Source of the DNA: FEN-1297 sp963843605
Lineage (GTDB): Bacteria > Bacteroidota > Ignavibacteria > Ignavibacteriales > Ignavibacteriaceae
Reading direction: 5' to 3'
Length of the DNA stretch: 64,000 bases
Assembly: GCA_963843605.1 (NCBI GenBank)
Contig: CAWJLA010000002.1
Span: 620,001 to 684,000, forward strand
The notes under the pieces were generated by a model. The model ran no database searches, was not told where the DNA came from, and saw only the letters and a program-made list of their open reading frames with translations. Shown piece after piece: positions 27,286 through 36,067 of this stretch (within the stretch, counting starts at the first letter, position 1; the number at the start of each line of letters is the position of its first letter). A program made the translations under genes and the position numbers.

Positions 27286-27304
27286 CAAGATATCGCGTAT
27301 CTTG
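27286..27304 (+). promoter_or_regulatory. palindrome between thrA and asd
   Basis: CAAGATA and TATCTTG form a perfect 7-bp inverted repeat around TCGCG in the 181-base gap before asd. No T-tract follows, so it could be an operator or a processing hairpin; unproven. Confidence 0.3.
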
Positions 27305-27391
27305 AATACTATATCCGCCGTTTCATCTTGATTTGAAATTATAGATATTTTTAATTGAAATTTAATTAATCAAAAAATAAGCGAGTAAAAA

Positions 27392-28438
27392 ATGTCGTCT
27401 AATGAAAAAATCCCGGTTGCGGTATTGGGAGCAACCGGCAGCGTCGGTCAAAAATTTATTGAATTATTATCAGATCACCCCTGGTTTAAAGTTGAAGAAG
27501 TTGCGGCATCCGAAAGGTCCGCGGGCAAAATTTATAAAGATGCTGTGAATTGGATTTTATCTTCTCCTCTTCCGGCCGATGTTGCAGGTTTAACCGTAAA
27601 AGAATGCGAGCCAGGTTTAAAAAGTAAAATCGTATTCTCCGGATTGGATTCAAGCGTAGCCGGACCTATTGAAGAGGCATTTGCCAAACAAGGCTACGTG
27701 GTTGTATCAAATTCCAAAAACCACAGAATGGATAAAGATGTGCCTTTGTTAGTGCCCGAAATCAATGCGGACCATCTGGACTTAATAAAAAAACAAAATT
27801 TTAACGGCGGCTGTATCGTTACTAATCCGAATTGTTCCACAATCGGAATGGTCCTGGCATTAAAACCGCTTGAAGATAATTTCGGCCTTGAAGCTGTTAA
27901 TGTTGTAACTATGCAGGCCTTGTCGGGAGCCGGTTATCCGGGAGTTTCCAGTCTGGATATAATCGATAACGTTATTCCATTCATATCCGGCGAAGAACCT
28001 AAACTCGAAAGTGAACCCAGAAAAATTCTCGGCAAATTTGCAGGAGACCATATAGAAGATTTAGATGTAAAGGTAAGCGCACAGTGTAACCGTGTGGCGG
28101 TTGTGGACGGACATCTTGAATGCGTACAGGTAAAATTAAAAAAGAAAGCATCTATTGAAGAAATAAAAAAATCATGGATAAATTTCAAAGCAGAACCTCA
28201 AAAATATAATTTACCAACAGCTCCTGTGAATCCGATTTATTATTTTGAAGAAGATAAATATCCTCAGCCGAGAATTCATAGAAATCTGGATAAAGGCATG
28301 GCAGTCTCGATCGGACGTTTGAGGGAGGATCCGTTATTCGATTATAAGTTCGTAATTCTATCCCATAATACTAACCGCGGTGCCGCCGGCGGTGCCCTAC
28401 TATGTGCCGAATTAATGAAAGCAAAGGAATTGATCTAA
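27392..28438 (+). CDS. asd: aspartate-semialdehyde dehydrogenase
   Basis: A 348-residue NADP-dependent enzyme reducing aspartyl phosphate. The dinucleotide motif is VLGATGSVGQKF (residues 11-22), the catalytic cysteine is in TNPNCSTIG near residue 150, and the active-site histidine in VVDGHLECV near 235. The ~350-residue length with the NCST motif fits the archaeal/fungal-type branch rather than the E. coli type (family knowledge). It supplies the shared precursor for Thr and Met. The 181-base gap to thrA is the largest in the thr group. Confidence 0.95.
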   Translation: MSSNEKIPVAVLGATGSVGQKFIELLSDHPWFKVEEVAASERSAGKIYKDAVNWILSSPLPADVAGLTVKECEPGLKSKIVFSGLDSSVAGPIEEAFAKQGYVVVSNSKNHRMDKDVPLLVPEINADHLDLIKKQNFNGGCIVTNPNCSTIGMVLALKPLEDNFGLEAVNVVTMQALSGAGYPGVSSLDIIDNVIPFISGEEPKLESEPRKILGKFAGDHIEDLDVKVSAQCNRVAVVDGHLECVQVKLKKKASIEEIKKSWINFKAEPQKYNLPTAPVNPIYYFEEDKYPQPRIHRNLDKGMAVSIGRLREDPLFDYKFVILSHNTNRGAAGGALLCAELMKAKELI

Positions 28439-28500
28439 TAAATTAAACGGATATTTGTAAAATACACTTCCAACAAATTGCGAATAACAGAAATTCATAA

Positions 28501-29435
28501 ATGAAAAAAACTATAAAAGTCTTCGCCCCGGCCTCGGTTACAAATGTGAGCTGCGGTTTCGATATAATGGGTTATGCAATAGACTGGCCGGGCGACGAAG
28601 TGATTCTGAAATTAAACAACAAACCCGGAATCAAAATTACAAAAATTACAGGTGCGGGGGCAGGCTTCCCGTCGATCCGAAAAAAAATACAGCTGGCTTA
28701 TCGTTACTGTCGCTTGTTGACCACCTCGGCTTCAAACAAGGTATTGAAATGGAACTGCACAAGAAAATGGCTCTGGGCAGCGGACTCGGTTCAAGCGCGG
28801 CAAGCGCCGTTGCAAGCGTGTTTGCTTTAAATGAAATTCTTGGCAAACCTCTTTCTAAAAACGAGTTGCTGCCTTTTGCGCTGGAAGGAGAAAAATTAAC
28901 ATGCGGCGGTACCCCTCATGCCGATAATGTTTCCGCATGCCTGATGGGAGGATTTATTATCGTGAGAAGTTTGAATCCTATGGACGTAATAAATATAGAT
29001 ACTCCCCCGAATCTGTATTCGACAATCATTCATCCGCATTTTGAAATAAATACTGCAGATACCAGAAAAATCCTTCGTAAGCAAATTCTGTTATCTGATG
29101 CTGTTAAACAATGGGGTAATGTTGCCGGACTTGTAGCAGGACTGTTAAAAGGAGATTATAACCTGATAGCGAGATCATTAAACGATGTTATAATTGAGCC
29201 TATCAGATCAATTTTAATTCCGGGCTTCGATGATATAAAAAATGCCGCAATCGCAGCAGGAGCTTTGGGGTGCAGCATTTCAGGTTCAGGTCCTTCTGTT
29301 TTTGCTTTAAGCAGATCAAAAAGTATTGCAGAAAATGTCGGCGAAGAAATGAGAAAAATTCTCGAATCGATAAAGGTAAAGGGGGATCTTTATATTTCGA
29401 AGATAAATAAAAAAGGTCCCAAAGTTTTAAGTTAA
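28501..29435 (+). CDS. thrB: homoserine kinase, with one frameshift
   Basis: A GHMP-family kinase phosphorylating homoserine. The N-terminal frame reads MKKTIKVFAPASVTNVSCGF up to KITKITGAG; the next frame gives RLPVDPKKNTAGLS, SLVDHLGFKQGIEMELHKK, then the ATP-binding GSGLGSSAASAVAS and C-terminal GCSISGSGPSVFAL. One missing G in the run 28656-28660 reconnects them into about 311 residues. The frames are well preserved on both sides, so an indel error in the assembly is likely. It lies between asd and thrC in the Thr operon. Confidence 0.9.
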
Positions 29436-29476
29436 TACATTATTATAATCAAATATTCGTTCTAAATACTCCTATA

Positions 29477-30793
29477 ATGAAACTATACAGCACAAATAAC
29501 AGGAACTTATCTGTTTCCTTCAAAGAAGCATTGATGAAGGGCATTGCCGAAGACGGCGGTTTGTTCATGCCCAATAATTTTCCGCATGCCGGGAAAGAAT
29601 TTTGGGATAAGTTACCCGGCCTTTCTTTCAACGAACTTGCATTTGAAATATCTAATCTTTTTCTGAAGGATGAAATACCTCAGGCGGACATCAAGAATAT
29701 AATAGATTCAGGAATGACTTTCGACTCTCCCCTTGTCGGTCTGGACGATACAACCGGAATTCTGGAATTATTCCACGGTCCCACATTAGCCTTTAAGGAT
29801 TTCGGTGCTAGATTTATGGCAAATATGATGTCTTATATTAACAGGGAATCGAAAAAAAAGATTACTATTCTCGTTGCGACTTCCGGAGATACCGGCAGTG
29901 CAGTTGCAAGCGGATATTACAAAGTGGAAGGAATAAATGTCGTTCTTCTTTATCCGAGTAAAAAAGTAAGCAAGATTCAAGAACAGCAGTTAACAACCCT
30001 CGGTGAGAATATTTCTGCTTTGGAAGTGGACGGAACATTCGACGATTGCCAGCGTCTTGTTAAACAAGCTTTCCCTGACAGGGAAATTTCTGAGAAGATG
30101 ACGCTGTCTTCGGCAAATTCAATTAATATCGGAAGACTATTACCGCAGTCTTTTTATTATTTCCGGGCATACGCCCAGTTGAAGGACAAATCTTTACCAT
30201 TAATAATTTCTGTTCCGAGCGGCAACTTCGGAAATTTAACCGCAGGTTTATTTGCAAAAAAATTAGGACTGCCTGTTTACAAATATATTGCTGCAACCAA
30301 TGCAAACGATGTGTTCCCGCAATATCTCAAATCCGGCAGATTCAAAGTAAAACCGTCTGTAGCCACTTTATCGAATGCTATGGATGTAGGTAATCCCAGT
30401 AATCTTGCAAGGATTCAAGCTCTTTACAACAATGAAGTGAATCTTGTTAGGCAAAATATCTACAGCGAAAGTTTTACGGACGAACAAACTGCAGCCGCTA
30501 TCGGAGATGTCTATAATCGTTACGGTTATGTCATCGATCCTCACGGCGCAGTGGGATTTATTGCACTTCAAAATTTTATTAAACAGTTTAAATTAAAGAA
30601 ATACAACGGGGTAGTTCTTGAAACCGCTCACCCTGCAAAGTTTGCCGACATTGTTAAAGATATAATTGACAAAGAGATTAAAATTCCGAAACAGCTTGCC
30701 GAATGTATGAAGAAGCAGAAGCACTCGGTTAAAATTTCAAGCGCATATATTCAATTGAAAGAATTCTTGCTTGATATGGATAATACTCATTAG
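29477..30793 (+). CDS. thrC: threonine synthase
   Basis: A 438-residue PLP enzyme converting phosphohomoserine to threonine. The N-terminal segment MKLYSTNNRNLSVSFKEAL is the ThrC-specific extension. The PLP lysine is in HGPTLAFKDFGARFM near residue 106, with the phosphate loop ATSGDTGSAVASG near 136. SVPSGNFGNLTAG near residue 243 is another signature. Length matches the bacterial/yeast type of about 430-510. It follows thrB by 41 bases and is the last Thr-pathway gene of the cluster. Confidence 0.96.
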   Translation: MKLYSTNNRNLSVSFKEALMKGIAEDGGLFMPNNFPHAGKEFWDKLPGLSFNELAFEISNLFLKDEIPQADIKNIIDSGMTFDSPLVGLDDTTGILELFHGPTLAFKDFGARFMANMMSYINRESKKKITILVATSGDTGSAVASGYYKVEGINVVLLYPSKKVSKIQEQQLTTLGENISALEVDGTFDDCQRLVKQAFPDREISEKMTLSSANSINIGRLLPQSFYYFRAYAQLKDKSLPLIISVPSGNFGNLTAGLFAKKLGLPVYKYIAATNANDVFPQYLKSGRFKVKPSVATLSNAMDVGNPSNLARIQALYNNEVNLVRQNIYSESFTDEQTAAAIGDVYNRYGYVIDPHGAVGFIALQNFIKQFKLKKYNGVVLETAHPAKFADIVKDIIDKEIKIPKQLAECMKKQKHSVKISSAYIQLKEFLLDMDNTH

Positions 30794-30821
30794 ATATTAC
30801 TAAACTTTAAGGAAGGACAAA

Positions 30822-31640
30822 ATGGATTCAAAAAAGAAAGTAGCAATTTTAGGCGGGGGCAATATCGGACTGGCAATTGCAAACGGATTAGTTAATGCTA
30901 AACTATTTCCGGCAAAACATATCTTCATTACAAAAAGGAAAATAGATTCGATAAAGGATATGTCTGACTTAGGATTCAAAATTTCGTCGGATAATCAGGA
31001 AGCGGTAAAAGAATCGGATATAATAATTGTTGCAGTCCAGCCTAAGCAGCTCGACGAATTGTTAACAGAGATAAGTCCATCCGTTAAGGAAAATAAACAC
31101 ATGATTATTTCCGTCGTTTCCGGAGCTAGTATAAAAGCCATTAAGGAGCTAATTGCCAAGAACGTTCCTATTGTAAGGGCCATGCCGAACACCGCAATTG
31201 CGATAGGTGAATCTATGACTTGTATAGCAGCCGGACCCGAGAAAAACGATTCTCTTAAAGTTACCCAGAAAATATTCGAATCAGTAGGAACTACCTTAGT
31301 TATTGAAGAAGAGCTCATTGTGCCTGCTACCGCTTTATGCGCATGCGGAATCGCTTTCTTTTTAAGAGCAATAAGAGCAGCTTCACAGGGCGGTATTGAA
31401 ATCGGATTTCATTCTGAAGAAGCTTTACTGATGGCCGCTCAAACTGCTAAAGGCGCCGCTTCTTTACTGCTTCAGAGGAACAGTCACCCTGAAAGCGAAG
31501 TCGACAAAGTCACTACTCCGCGCGGAATTACTATTTCCGGATTAAATCAGATGGAGCATTTCGGTTTCAGTTCTGCAATGATAAAAGGAATAGTTACGTC
31601 CGCAGAAAAAGCAGCAAAAGTTTATTCAGGACAGGATTAA
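30822..31640 (+). CDS. proC: pyrroline-5-carboxylate reductase
   Basis: A 272-residue enzyme catalysing the last step of proline synthesis. The N-terminal NAD(P) site is ILGGGNIGLAIANGL (residues 10-24), and the C-terminal signature KVTTPRGITISGLNQMEHFG (about 228-247) is diagnostic. A strong AAGGAAGGA site is 6 bases before ATG 30822, and the gene is 28 bases after thrC, so it probably rides on the thr operon. It has no direct biochemical link to threonine synthesis. Confidence 0.95.
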   Translation: MDSKKKVAILGGGNIGLAIANGLVNAKLFPAKHIFITKRKIDSIKDMSDLGFKISSDNQEAVKESDIIIVAVQPKQLDELLTEISPSVKENKHMIISVVSGASIKAIKELIAKNVPIVRAMPNTAIAIGESMTCIAAGPEKNDSLKVTQKIFESVGTTLVIEEELIVPATALCACGIAFFLRAIRAASQGGIEIGFHSEEALLMAAQTAKGAASLLLQRNSHPESEVDKVTTPRGITISGLNQMEHFGFSSAMIKGIVTSAEKAAKVYSGQD

Positions 31641-31699
31641 AAATATTTATTGAATTAAATCACATATGAAAGAAAAAACCGGGAACAGCAAAAAATATA

Positions 31700-31730
31700 T
31701 TGACAAAATATGGTTCAAATATTATCTTTG
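31700..31730 (+). promoter_or_regulatory. promoter of the metY leader
   Basis: TTGACA (31700-31705), 17 bases, then TATCTTTG (31723-31730), an exact TAnnTTTG. The same spacing and boxes occur before the thr leader. The leader ATG is about 48 bases after the predicted transcription start. Confidence 0.75.
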
Positions 31731-31784
31731 GACTAATTATTTATGATACAAGCAAAATTAAATACTAATAAGAAATTAAACCAA

Positions 31785-31841
31785 ATGGCAATGTGTTGCT
31801 GTATGATGATGTGTTCATCAGAGCGGAAGGACATTGCCTGA
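31785..31841 (+). CDS. Met/Cys-rich leader peptide of the met operon
   Basis: An 18-residue peptide, MAMCCCMMMCSSERKDIA. Nine of its first ten residues are Met or Cys. It sits between a strong promoter and an intrinsic terminator, upstream of a SAM-I riboswitch and metY. GGCAATGT (31787-31794) can pair with ACATTGCC (31831-31838). GGAAGG (31825-31830) can pair with CCTTCC (31869-31874) in the terminator arm. Stalling at Met or Cys codons would disrupt the first pairing and favour the second (antiterminator). No SD is evident. I know of no described counterpart, but cannot search. Confidence 0.82.
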   Translation: MAMCCCMMMCSSERKDIA

Positions 31842-31867
31842 ATAAGCAAATATAATTTTAGACAAAG

Positions 31868-31900
31868 CCCTTCCCGATACCGAATCGAGAAGGGTTTTTT
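31868..31900 (+). terminator. met attenuator terminator (first of two)
   Basis: CCCTTCCCGAT (31868-31878) and ATCGAGAAGGG (31884-31894) pair at 10 of 11 positions around a 5-base loop, followed by six T. It lies 26 bases after the Met/Cys leader stop and upstream of the SAM riboswitch. Confidence 0.9.
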
Positions 31901-31940
31901 AATATATATATGACATAAAATTTAAAATACATATTTAGAA

Positions 31941-32068
31941 CTCTTATTGAGAAAGGTTGAGGGATCAGGCCCTGTGAAACCTTAGCAACCGCCTCGCTAC
32001 AACGGGGGTCATGGTGCTACCTCCTGCCCGGCACCGGTTTTACCGGTATGAAAGGGAAAGATGAGAGA
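31941..32068 (+). promoter_or_regulatory. SAM-I riboswitch (S-box)
   Basis: The aptamer core is recognisable: CTCTTATTGAGA closing region, GAGGGA...GGCCC, TGAAACC, GCAACC, then GGTGCTACCTCCTGCC and a final GAAAGATGAGAG-type segment that closes P1 (CTCTTAT with ATGAGAG). Such aptamers bind S-adenosylmethionine and favour termination when SAM is plentiful. GAAGAAGTTTT (32067-32077) can pair with AAAACCTCTTC (32080-32090) as the antiterminator, competing with P1 and with the terminator that follows. Confidence 0.95.
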
Positions 32069-32081
32069 AGAAGTTTTATAA

Positions 32082-32119
32082 AACCTCTTCGAGTTATCTT
32101 CCCGGAGAGGTTTTTTTTT
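32082..32119 (+). terminator. SAM riboswitch terminator (second of two)
   Basis: AACCTCTTCG (32082-32091) pairs with CGGAGAGGTT (32103-32112), one G-U pair, followed by a T-tract to 32119. It is the expression platform of the SAM-I aptamer and lies about 90 bases before metY. Confidence 0.92.
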
Positions 32120-32207
32120 GAATAATGACAGTAACGGTTTCATGAATAAACGGGGATACGAAGAGTGTAAATTAAATAATCGAAACATAAACGAAAGGAT
32201 CAGTACA

Positions 32208-33545
32208 ATGGCAACCAACGGAAAACAACACAACTACAGATTTGAAACACTCCAGTTACATGCGGGGCAGCAGCCCGACCCGACTACGGGTGCGAGAGCT
32301 GTGCCCATTTATCAGACAACATCATTTAATTTTAACGATGCACAGCATGCTGCCGATTTGTTCGCGTTACAAAAATTCGGAAATATTTATACGCGAATAA
32401 TGAATCCGACCACGGATGTATTCGAACAAAGAATTGCGGCTCTCGAAGGCGGTGCAGCCGCCCTGGCCACGGCGTCTGGTCAGGCAGCACAATTTCTTGC
32501 AATATCTAATATTGCTCAATCAGGTGAAAATATAGTTTCCACCAGCCTGCTTTACGGCGGAACTTATAATCAGTTCAAAGTGACATTACCCCGCCTCGGT
32601 ATAAATGTTAAATTCGTCGAAGGCGACGAACCGGAGCAATTCGAAAAATTAATAGATTCCAAAACCAAAGCACTGTATATAGAGGCAATAGGAAATCCCA
32701 GATTAAATGTGCCGGACATAAAAGCTATTGCGGCCGTTGCACATAAACACGGCATTCCCCTTATCGTAGACAATACATTCGGAGCTGCAGGATTTTTAGT
32801 ACGACCAATCGAACATGGTGCGGATATAATTGTGGCTTCAGCAACAAAATGGATCGGCGGGCACGGCACTTCCATAGGAGGAGTAATTGTCGATTCAGGA
32901 AATTTTGATTGGGGAAACGGCAACTTCCCTATTTTTACCGAACCGTCGCCGGGCTACCACGGATTGAAATTTAACGAAGTTTTCGGAAAAGGTTCTCAGT
33001 TCGGAAACATAGCGTTCATTATCAGAGCCAGGGTAGAAGGTTTAAGAGATTTCGGTCCGGCATTAAGTCCGTTCAATTCTTTTTTACTGCTGCAGGGCTT
33101 GGAAACCCTATCTCTGAGAATCGAAAGGCATTCTCAAAACGGTTTAGCTCTAGCAAAATGGCTTGAAAAGAATCCTAATGTTGATTGGGTGTGGTATCCG
33201 GGATTGGAAAGCCACCCGTATCATGAATCAGCTAAAAAATACCTTAAAAAAGGTTATTTCGGTTCAATGTTATCGTTCGGAATTAAAGGCGGAATTGAAG
33301 CCGGCAAAGCGTTTACAAATAACGTAAAATTGTCCAGCCTTCTTGCCAATGTTGGTGACGCAAAAACACTCGTTATTCACCCGGCATCTACAACTCACCA
33401 GCAGTTGTCAGATAAAGAACAGCTTGAAGCAGGTGTATTGCCCGAACAGATTCGCGTATCCGTCGGACTTGAACATATCGACGATATAATCGAAGACTTT
33501 GACGAGGCAATAAACTTGGCTGTAAAGAGTAAAGCTGAGGTTTAA
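32208..33545 (+). CDS. metY: O-acetylhomoserine sulfhydrylase (aminocarboxypropyltransferase)
   Basis: A 445-residue Cys/Met-metabolism PLP enzyme making homocysteine from O-acetylhomoserine and sulfide. It shows RFETLQLHAGQQPDPTTGAR at the start, the PLP lysine in ASATKWIGGHGTSIGG, and NTFGAAGFL. The ~430-450 residue size and RARVEGLRDFGPALSPFN segment separate MetY from the shorter MetB/MetZ. The start is taken as ATG 32208 (MATNGKQ) because AAAGGAT lies 9 bases upstream. A TTG in frame at 32118 falls in the terminator T-tract and is rejected. Controlled by the Met/Cys leader and the SAM-I riboswitch. Confidence 0.95.
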   Translation: MATNGKQHNYRFETLQLHAGQQPDPTTGARAVPIYQTTSFNFNDAQHAADLFALQKFGNIYTRIMNPTTDVFEQRIAALEGGAAALATASGQAAQFLAISNIAQSGENIVSTSLLYGGTYNQFKVTLPRLGINVKFVEGDEPEQFEKLIDSKTKALYIEAIGNPRLNVPDIKAIAAVAHKHGIPLIVDNTFGAAGFLVRPIEHGADIIVASATKWIGGHGTSIGGVIVDSGNFDWGNGNFPIFTEPSPGYHGLKFNEVFGKGSQFGNIAFIIRARVEGLRDFGPALSPFNSFLLLQGLETLSLRIERHSQNGLALAKWLEKNPNVDWVWYPGLESHPYHESAKKYLKKGYFGSMLSFGIKGGIEAGKAFTNNVKLSSLLANVGDAKTLVIHPASTTHQQLSDKEQLEAGVLPEQIRVSVGLEHIDDIIEDFDEAINLAVKSKAEV

Positions 33546-33720
33546 CATATTTTTCATGAGATCCGAAAGGATTATAATACCGGAATTTTCCTGATCTTAG
33601 CGTCTTTACGGTTTTCCAAAATAAAGATTTTAACGTAAAGACTGCTAAGTAAAATTTTGGATAAACATTTGAATTATTAATAAACGATTATCATAACAGC
33701 TAGAAACGGAGAAAAATTTA

Positions 33721-34235
33721 ATGGCAAATACGGATTTAAAAAATCATTATTAAATTCCCTTACGGCAATTCAAATTAATCATGAAAAAGCCGAAGTTCAA
33801 TTTAAAACCGATACCGAATTATTTGAAGGCGTAAAATGCAGAGCAAGATTGAGACAACTCTCATTTGACATCGATGAACCGGGAATATTCGGCGGCACGG
33901 ATACTGCTTTCACACCGGTAGAACTGATTCTGGCATCTCTCGGCACCTGCCAGGAAACAATGTACAATGCTTATGCTTCCGTTACATGGGTTCCAGTTGA
34001 TTCGGTAAAAGTAAAAGGAGATTTGAATTTAAATGGATTGTTCGGGCTTGATGAGAGTACTAATGCCGGATTCAACAATATTTATTATGAATCTGAGATA
34101 AAATCTTCTGCCGATGACGAAGGACTTTATAAACTTATTGAAAGTCACTGCCCGTTACTCGATACCCTGACGAGAAAAATAAACGTTGAAGGCAAAGTTA
34201 ACGTCATCAAATTACATGAAGAAAAAGTAGCATAA
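33721..34235 (+). CDS. OsmC-family protein, with one frameshift near the start
   Basis: The open frame from about 33776 reads IQINHEKAEVQFKTDTEL, then FDIDEPGIFGGTDTAFTPVE, LILASLGTCQETMY (the peroxidatic Cys of OsmC/Ohr) and SHCPLLDTL with the second Cys. The start is best at ATG 33721, which has GGAG 9 bases upstream; MANTDLK joins SLLNSLTAIQ if the A6 run 33738-33743 has lost one A, giving about 171 residues. Family members reduce organic peroxides or handle thiols. Position between metY and metX suggests a thiol or sulfur role; inferred. Confidence 0.8.
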
Positions 34236-34270
34236 ATATTTTTTATAAAATATATTTAAAAGACATTATA

Positions 34271-35428
34271 ATGAGTATAATATTGAAAGAACCAATTCAG
34301 ATAACGGCGGAAACAAAATTTAATTTATTCTTCGATGAGAATAAGCCGCTTAAACTTGTGTCCGGCCAACAGCTGGAAAATGTCGCAATTGCATACCAAA
34401 CTTACGGACGGCTAAACAGTGAGGGCACTAATGCAATTTTAGTGTGTCATGCTTTAACAGGAAATGCACATGCGGCCGGAATAATTACAAATTACGAGCT
34501 TGAAAATTCAAAAAACTACGAATTTCTTTATAAATACAACAAAATGTCTTTAGGGAAAACCGGTTGGTGGGACGGTCTGATCGGCCCCGGAAAGGCATTT
34601 GATACGGATAAGTATTTCGTAATTTGTCCGAATTTTTTGGGGGGTTGCTATGGAACAACCGGCCCTGTTAGCATTGACAGCATAAAAGGCAGACAATACG
34701 GCATTAAATTTCCTGTTTATACGGTCCGGGATATGATTAAAGCTCAATATGAATTAATAAAATATTTGGGCGTTAATAAAATAGAAGCGGTTGCAGGTGG
34801 TTCCCTTGGCGGCATGCAGGTGCTCGAGTGGGCAATTATGTATCCGGATATAGTAAAGAAAATTATTCCGATTGCAACAGCAGCCAAACATTCAGCATGG
34901 GCCATCGCGCTTAATGAAACCGCCAGAGATGCTATTACCAACGATTCAGAATGGAATAACGGACAATACAAATCCCAGCCCGTGAAGGGTCTGAGTCTGG
35001 CCCGTAAAATCGCAATGATAAGTTACAGAAGCGAAGTATCATTCGATAAAAAATTCGGGAGAGAACTTTCAGAACGTTCTAACGGGAGCAGTAAATTTTT
35101 CCAGGTCGAAAATTATCTTCAATATCAGGGTAGCAAATTAGTTAAAAGATTTGATGCTAATACATACTTATATATTACCAAAGCTATGGACCTACATGAC
35201 GTCGGTGAAAACAGAGGCTCGGTAAAAAATGCACTAGGCAGTATAAAAGCAAAATCATTAAATATAGGTATCGACTCCGACATACTTTACCCAGTTTCAG
35301 AACAAATTGAAATTGCCTCAATGATACCGGACTCAGAATATTCTGAAATAAAGTCGATTTACGGGCATGATGCTTTTCTTATTGAATTCGATCAATTGAC
35401 AAAAATGATAGATTCTTTTTTAAATTGA
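34271..35428 (+). CDS. metX: homoserine O-acetyltransferase
   Basis: A 385-residue alpha/beta-hydrolase enzyme activating homoserine for MetY. GWWDGLIGPGKAFDTDKYF and NFLGGCYGTTGP (residues about 97-130) are MetX signatures; the nucleophile serine is in AGGSLGGMQVLEW near residue 177, and the C-terminal catalytic Asp/His fall in IDSDILYPVSEQ and IYGHDAFLIE. It supplies the O-acetylhomoserine used by metY two genes upstream. Homoserine itself comes from thrA, so thr and met modules share their branch point on adjacent DNA. Acyl specificity (acetyl versus succinyl) is assumed from the partner enzyme. Confidence 0.95.
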   Translation: MSIILKEPIQITAETKFNLFFDENKPLKLVSGQQLENVAIAYQTYGRLNSEGTNAILVCHALTGNAHAAGIITNYELENSKNYEFLYKYNKMSLGKTGWWDGLIGPGKAFDTDKYFVICPNFLGGCYGTTGPVSIDSIKGRQYGIKFPVYTVRDMIKAQYELIKYLGVNKIEAVAGGSLGGMQVLEWAIMYPDIVKKIIPIATAAKHSAWAIALNETARDAITNDSEWNNGQYKSQPVKGLSLARKIAMISYRSEVSFDKKFGRELSERSNGSSKFFQVENYLQYQGSKLVKRFDANTYLYITKAMDLHDVGENRGSVKNALGSIKAKSLNIGIDSDILYPVSEQIEIASMIPDSEYSEIKSIYGHDAFLIEFDQLTKMIDSFLN

Positions 35429-35544
35429 GTGGAATAGTAAAGCGGTAAATTGAGAGTAGTGTCACAAATTTATTATGCTTAAAATTTTTTAATTGCAAAT
35501 TATTGCTGAGTTTAAGATATTGATTTCAGCGGAAAAAAATTTGA

Positions 35545-35583
35545 GGCATGGTGGCCTACATGCGGATCAGAATTCACCATGCC
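35545..35583 (+). repeat. 9-bp perfect inverted repeat
   Basis: GGCATGGTG (35545-35553) and CACCATGCC (35575-35583) are exact complements around 21 bases. GC-rich in an AT-rich gap, with no T-tract after it, so it is not a typical terminator. Operator or part of a structured RNA are options. Confidence 0.5.
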
Positions 35584-35631
35584 CCAAGGTGGGCTTAAAG
35601 AAGAGAGGCAACATTTTATCATTACTAGATA

Positions 35632-35682
35632 GATTAGAATAAAAATTTAGCATTTGGACTATTCTTTTATTCTAGCCTAATC
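35632..35682 (+). repeat. long imperfect inverted repeat
   Basis: GATTAGAATAAAA (35632-35644) pairs with TTTTATTCTA-GCC-TAATC (35665-35682), giving a ~13-bp AT-rich stem with a bulge around a 20-base loop. It could end metX transcription, though no T-run follows. Confidence 0.4.
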
Positions 35683-36067
35683 AACTATATTACTTCTTCC
35701 TTCCGAAAATTTTCAAACTTTTGATTATCGAACAGTTCGTTATCCGCGACTATTTAGATAATAATTAGCAATCTTCATTCCAAAGTTCCGAAAAATTAGA
35801 TAGTGAATAAAAACAATCAACAAATCAAATATTTGCATAAAAACATTGAAAAAATTTTAGTTTATTTTCTCATGGCTTGGAAGGTTAAAAAGAGTGCTTC
35901 TCAGAGTTGAGAACCTGATTTCGATTTAATTACTTTGCTTCTAATTTTTTATTGGTTTTAATGGAATTTTGACTAAATACTATAATTTAGATCTTTTTAA
36001 TTCATTATTATTTTTTGGCATTATTTTATATATGCAAAACAAAATAGTACAAAAACACAATCCGGTT

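Noticed and set aside
32118..32207. N-terminal extension of metY starting at 32118
   Set aside because: The codon is a TTG formed by the T-tract of the riboswitch terminator; ATG 32208 has an SD and begins the conserved MetY sequence.
35885..35920. 12-codon frame MAWKVKKSASQS with a hairpin at its stop
   Set aside because: The residues do not match any downstream pathway and no terminator follows.
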